NCBI GenBank assembly: GCA_045593645.1
Contig: JAZNWZ010000108.1
Span: forward strand, 1 to 7,328
Direction: 5' to 3'
DNA length: 7,328 nucleotides
Source: Fimenecus sp045593645
GTDB lineage: Bacteria; Bacillota; Clostridia; Oscillospirales; Acutalibacteraceae
Shown here: piece by piece, positions 6,975 to 7,328 of the stretch
Numbering within the stretch: position 1 is the first letter of the stretch
Layout: the number at the start of each line of letters is the position of its first letter
The notes under the pieces: model-generated
What the model saw: only the letters and a program-made list of their open reading frames with translations
What the model was told of the DNA's origin: nothing
Databases searched by the model: none
Made by a program: the position numbers and the translations under genes

Positions 6975-6995
6975 TTGGTTATGTTCAATAATCAA
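6975..6995. promoter_or_regulatory. Imperfect palindrome upstream of the nucleotidylyltransferase gene
   Basis: TTGGTTAT (6975-6982) and ATAATCAA (6988-6995) are inverted arms around a 5-base spacer; all eight pairs form if one G-T pair is allowed. The right arm differs by one base from that of the palindrome at 2973-2993, and both sites have the same 8-5-8 layout. It could be an operator or a weak RNA hairpin. No T-run follows, so a terminator is unlikely. Confidence 0.35.
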
Positions 6996-7006
6996 CACAT
7001 CTCATA

Positions 7007-7044
7007 GCAAGTGTATCATAAAACAATATAAATTGCAAGTATAT
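7007..7044 (+). repeat. Short direct repeat in the leader of the nucleotidylyltransferase gene
   Basis: GCAAGTGTAT (7007-7016) and GCAAGTATAT (7035-7044) match at 9 of 10 positions and start 28 bases apart, within the 124-base gap after the GT2 gene. They flank a possible -10 (TATAAA 7027-7032) that has only a poor -35 (TAGCAA 7005-7010, 16-base spacer). They could be regulatory, but the region is AT-rich and chance is possible. Confidence 0.25.
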
Positions 7045-7067
7045 TTTATATAAAGAGGAGGATGTTA

Positions 7068-7328
7068 ATGATTGGTGTAATATTGGCTGCCGGTGATGGC
7101 ACTCGTTTAGCGATGAGCACCGGTCAGGACATCTGCAAAGCATTAAGAAAAATTAACGACACACATTTAATAGAATTTGCACTCGATAATTTGGTTGAGT
7201 TAGAGATAAATGAAGTTTACATTGTTGTGGGGAAACAAGGTGACTCAATCAAAGAAGTTATTGGAAATCAATACAAAAGTCTGACTGTTCATTATGTTCA
7301 TCAATATAAGCAAAAAGGTCTTGTTGAT
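7068..7328 (+). CDS. Sugar-phosphate nucleotidylyltransferase-like protein, N-terminal part
   Basis: The first 87 codons are visible with no stop; the gene runs off the right edge. The opening MIGVILAAGDGTRL (1-14) is the nucleotide-binding loop of the NTP-transferase superfamily (RmlA, GalU, GlmU N-domain and choline- or inositol-phosphate cytidylyltransferase relatives). These couple an NTP to a sugar or small-molecule phosphate and release pyrophosphate. CKAL (23-26) occupies the place of the usual PK-x-L motif. Lys24 is kept but the proline before it is cysteine. A typical INEVYIVVGKQGDSI (47-61) strand-turn region follows. QYKQKGLVD (79-87) lies where the family usually has a Q-x-x-x-x-G-T-A-x-A substrate loop, so the base and substrate preference may be unusual. 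A strong ribosome site, AGAGGAGG (7054-7061), lies six bases before ATG 7068. Its 124-base separation from the GT2 gene leaves open whether it shares that transcript. It may make the donor for the neighbouring glycosyltransferase. Confidence 0.85.
   Translation, partial: MIGVILAAGDGTRLAMSTGQDICKALRKINDTHLIEFALDNLVELEINEVYIVVGKQGDSIKEVIGNQYKSLTVHYVHQYKQKGLVD

Noticed and set aside
6944..7067. A strong promoter or intrinsic terminator in the gap before the nucleotidylyltransferase gene
   Set aside because: The best -10 (TATAAA 7027-7032) has a poor -35, and the AT-rich hairpin at 6975-6995 has no following T-run, so neither is claimed.
1..7328. CRISPR array, tRNA genes or insertion-sequence ends
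   Set aside because: I saw no regularly spaced repeats, no tRNA-like arms and no transposase or terminal inverted repeats.

Overview
The window looks like AT-rich, low-GC Gram-positive DNA, most likely a Clostridia-type (gut Firmicutes-like) chromosome. The clues are strong purine-rich Shine-Dalgarno sites (GGAGAAG, GAGGT, AGAGGAGG), sigma-A-type promoters with extended -10 elements, and lysine- and isoleucine-rich proteins. This assignment is inferred from style. There is no rRNA or other phylogenetic marker here.

Layout. The left edge (1-923, + strand) carries the 3' end of an unidentified gene whose last bases overlap a complete beta-class amino-DNA methyltransferase. The pair looks like the tail of a type II restriction-modification system. 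A stem-loop at 992-1018, suited to a bidirectional terminator, separates it from a convergent minus-strand gene (1044-2888) for a 614-residue polytopic membrane protein resembling a GT-C-fold glycosyltransferase. From a shared divergent promoter region (2889-3058) a plus-strand cluster runs to the right edge: a B12-binding-type radical SAM protein (3059-4423), a second, clearly different B12-binding-type radical SAM protein (4507-5985), a GtrB/ArnC/DPM1-type family 2 glycosyltransferase with two C-terminal membrane helices (6008-6943), and the N-terminal part of a sugar-phosphate nucleotidylyltransferase-like protein (7068 to beyond the edge). No gap between genes exceeds 300 bases.

How the genes may work together (inference). 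The nucleotidylyltransferase would activate a sugar or other small phosphate. The GT2 enzyme would move a sugar from a nucleotide donor to a polyprenyl phosphate on the cytoplasmic side. The polytopic protein could use that lipid-linked sugar on the outer face. The two radical SAM enzymes could modify the sugar, the lipid carrier or the acceptor by unreactive-carbon chemistry such as methylation. The most notable feature is therefore a candidate surface-glycan or glycolipid modification cassette with two dissimilar B12 radical SAM enzymes. Two similar 8-5-8 imperfect palindromes, one in the divergent promoter region and one upstream of the nucleotidylyltransferase gene, hint at shared control. 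All reaction-level assignments are unproven.
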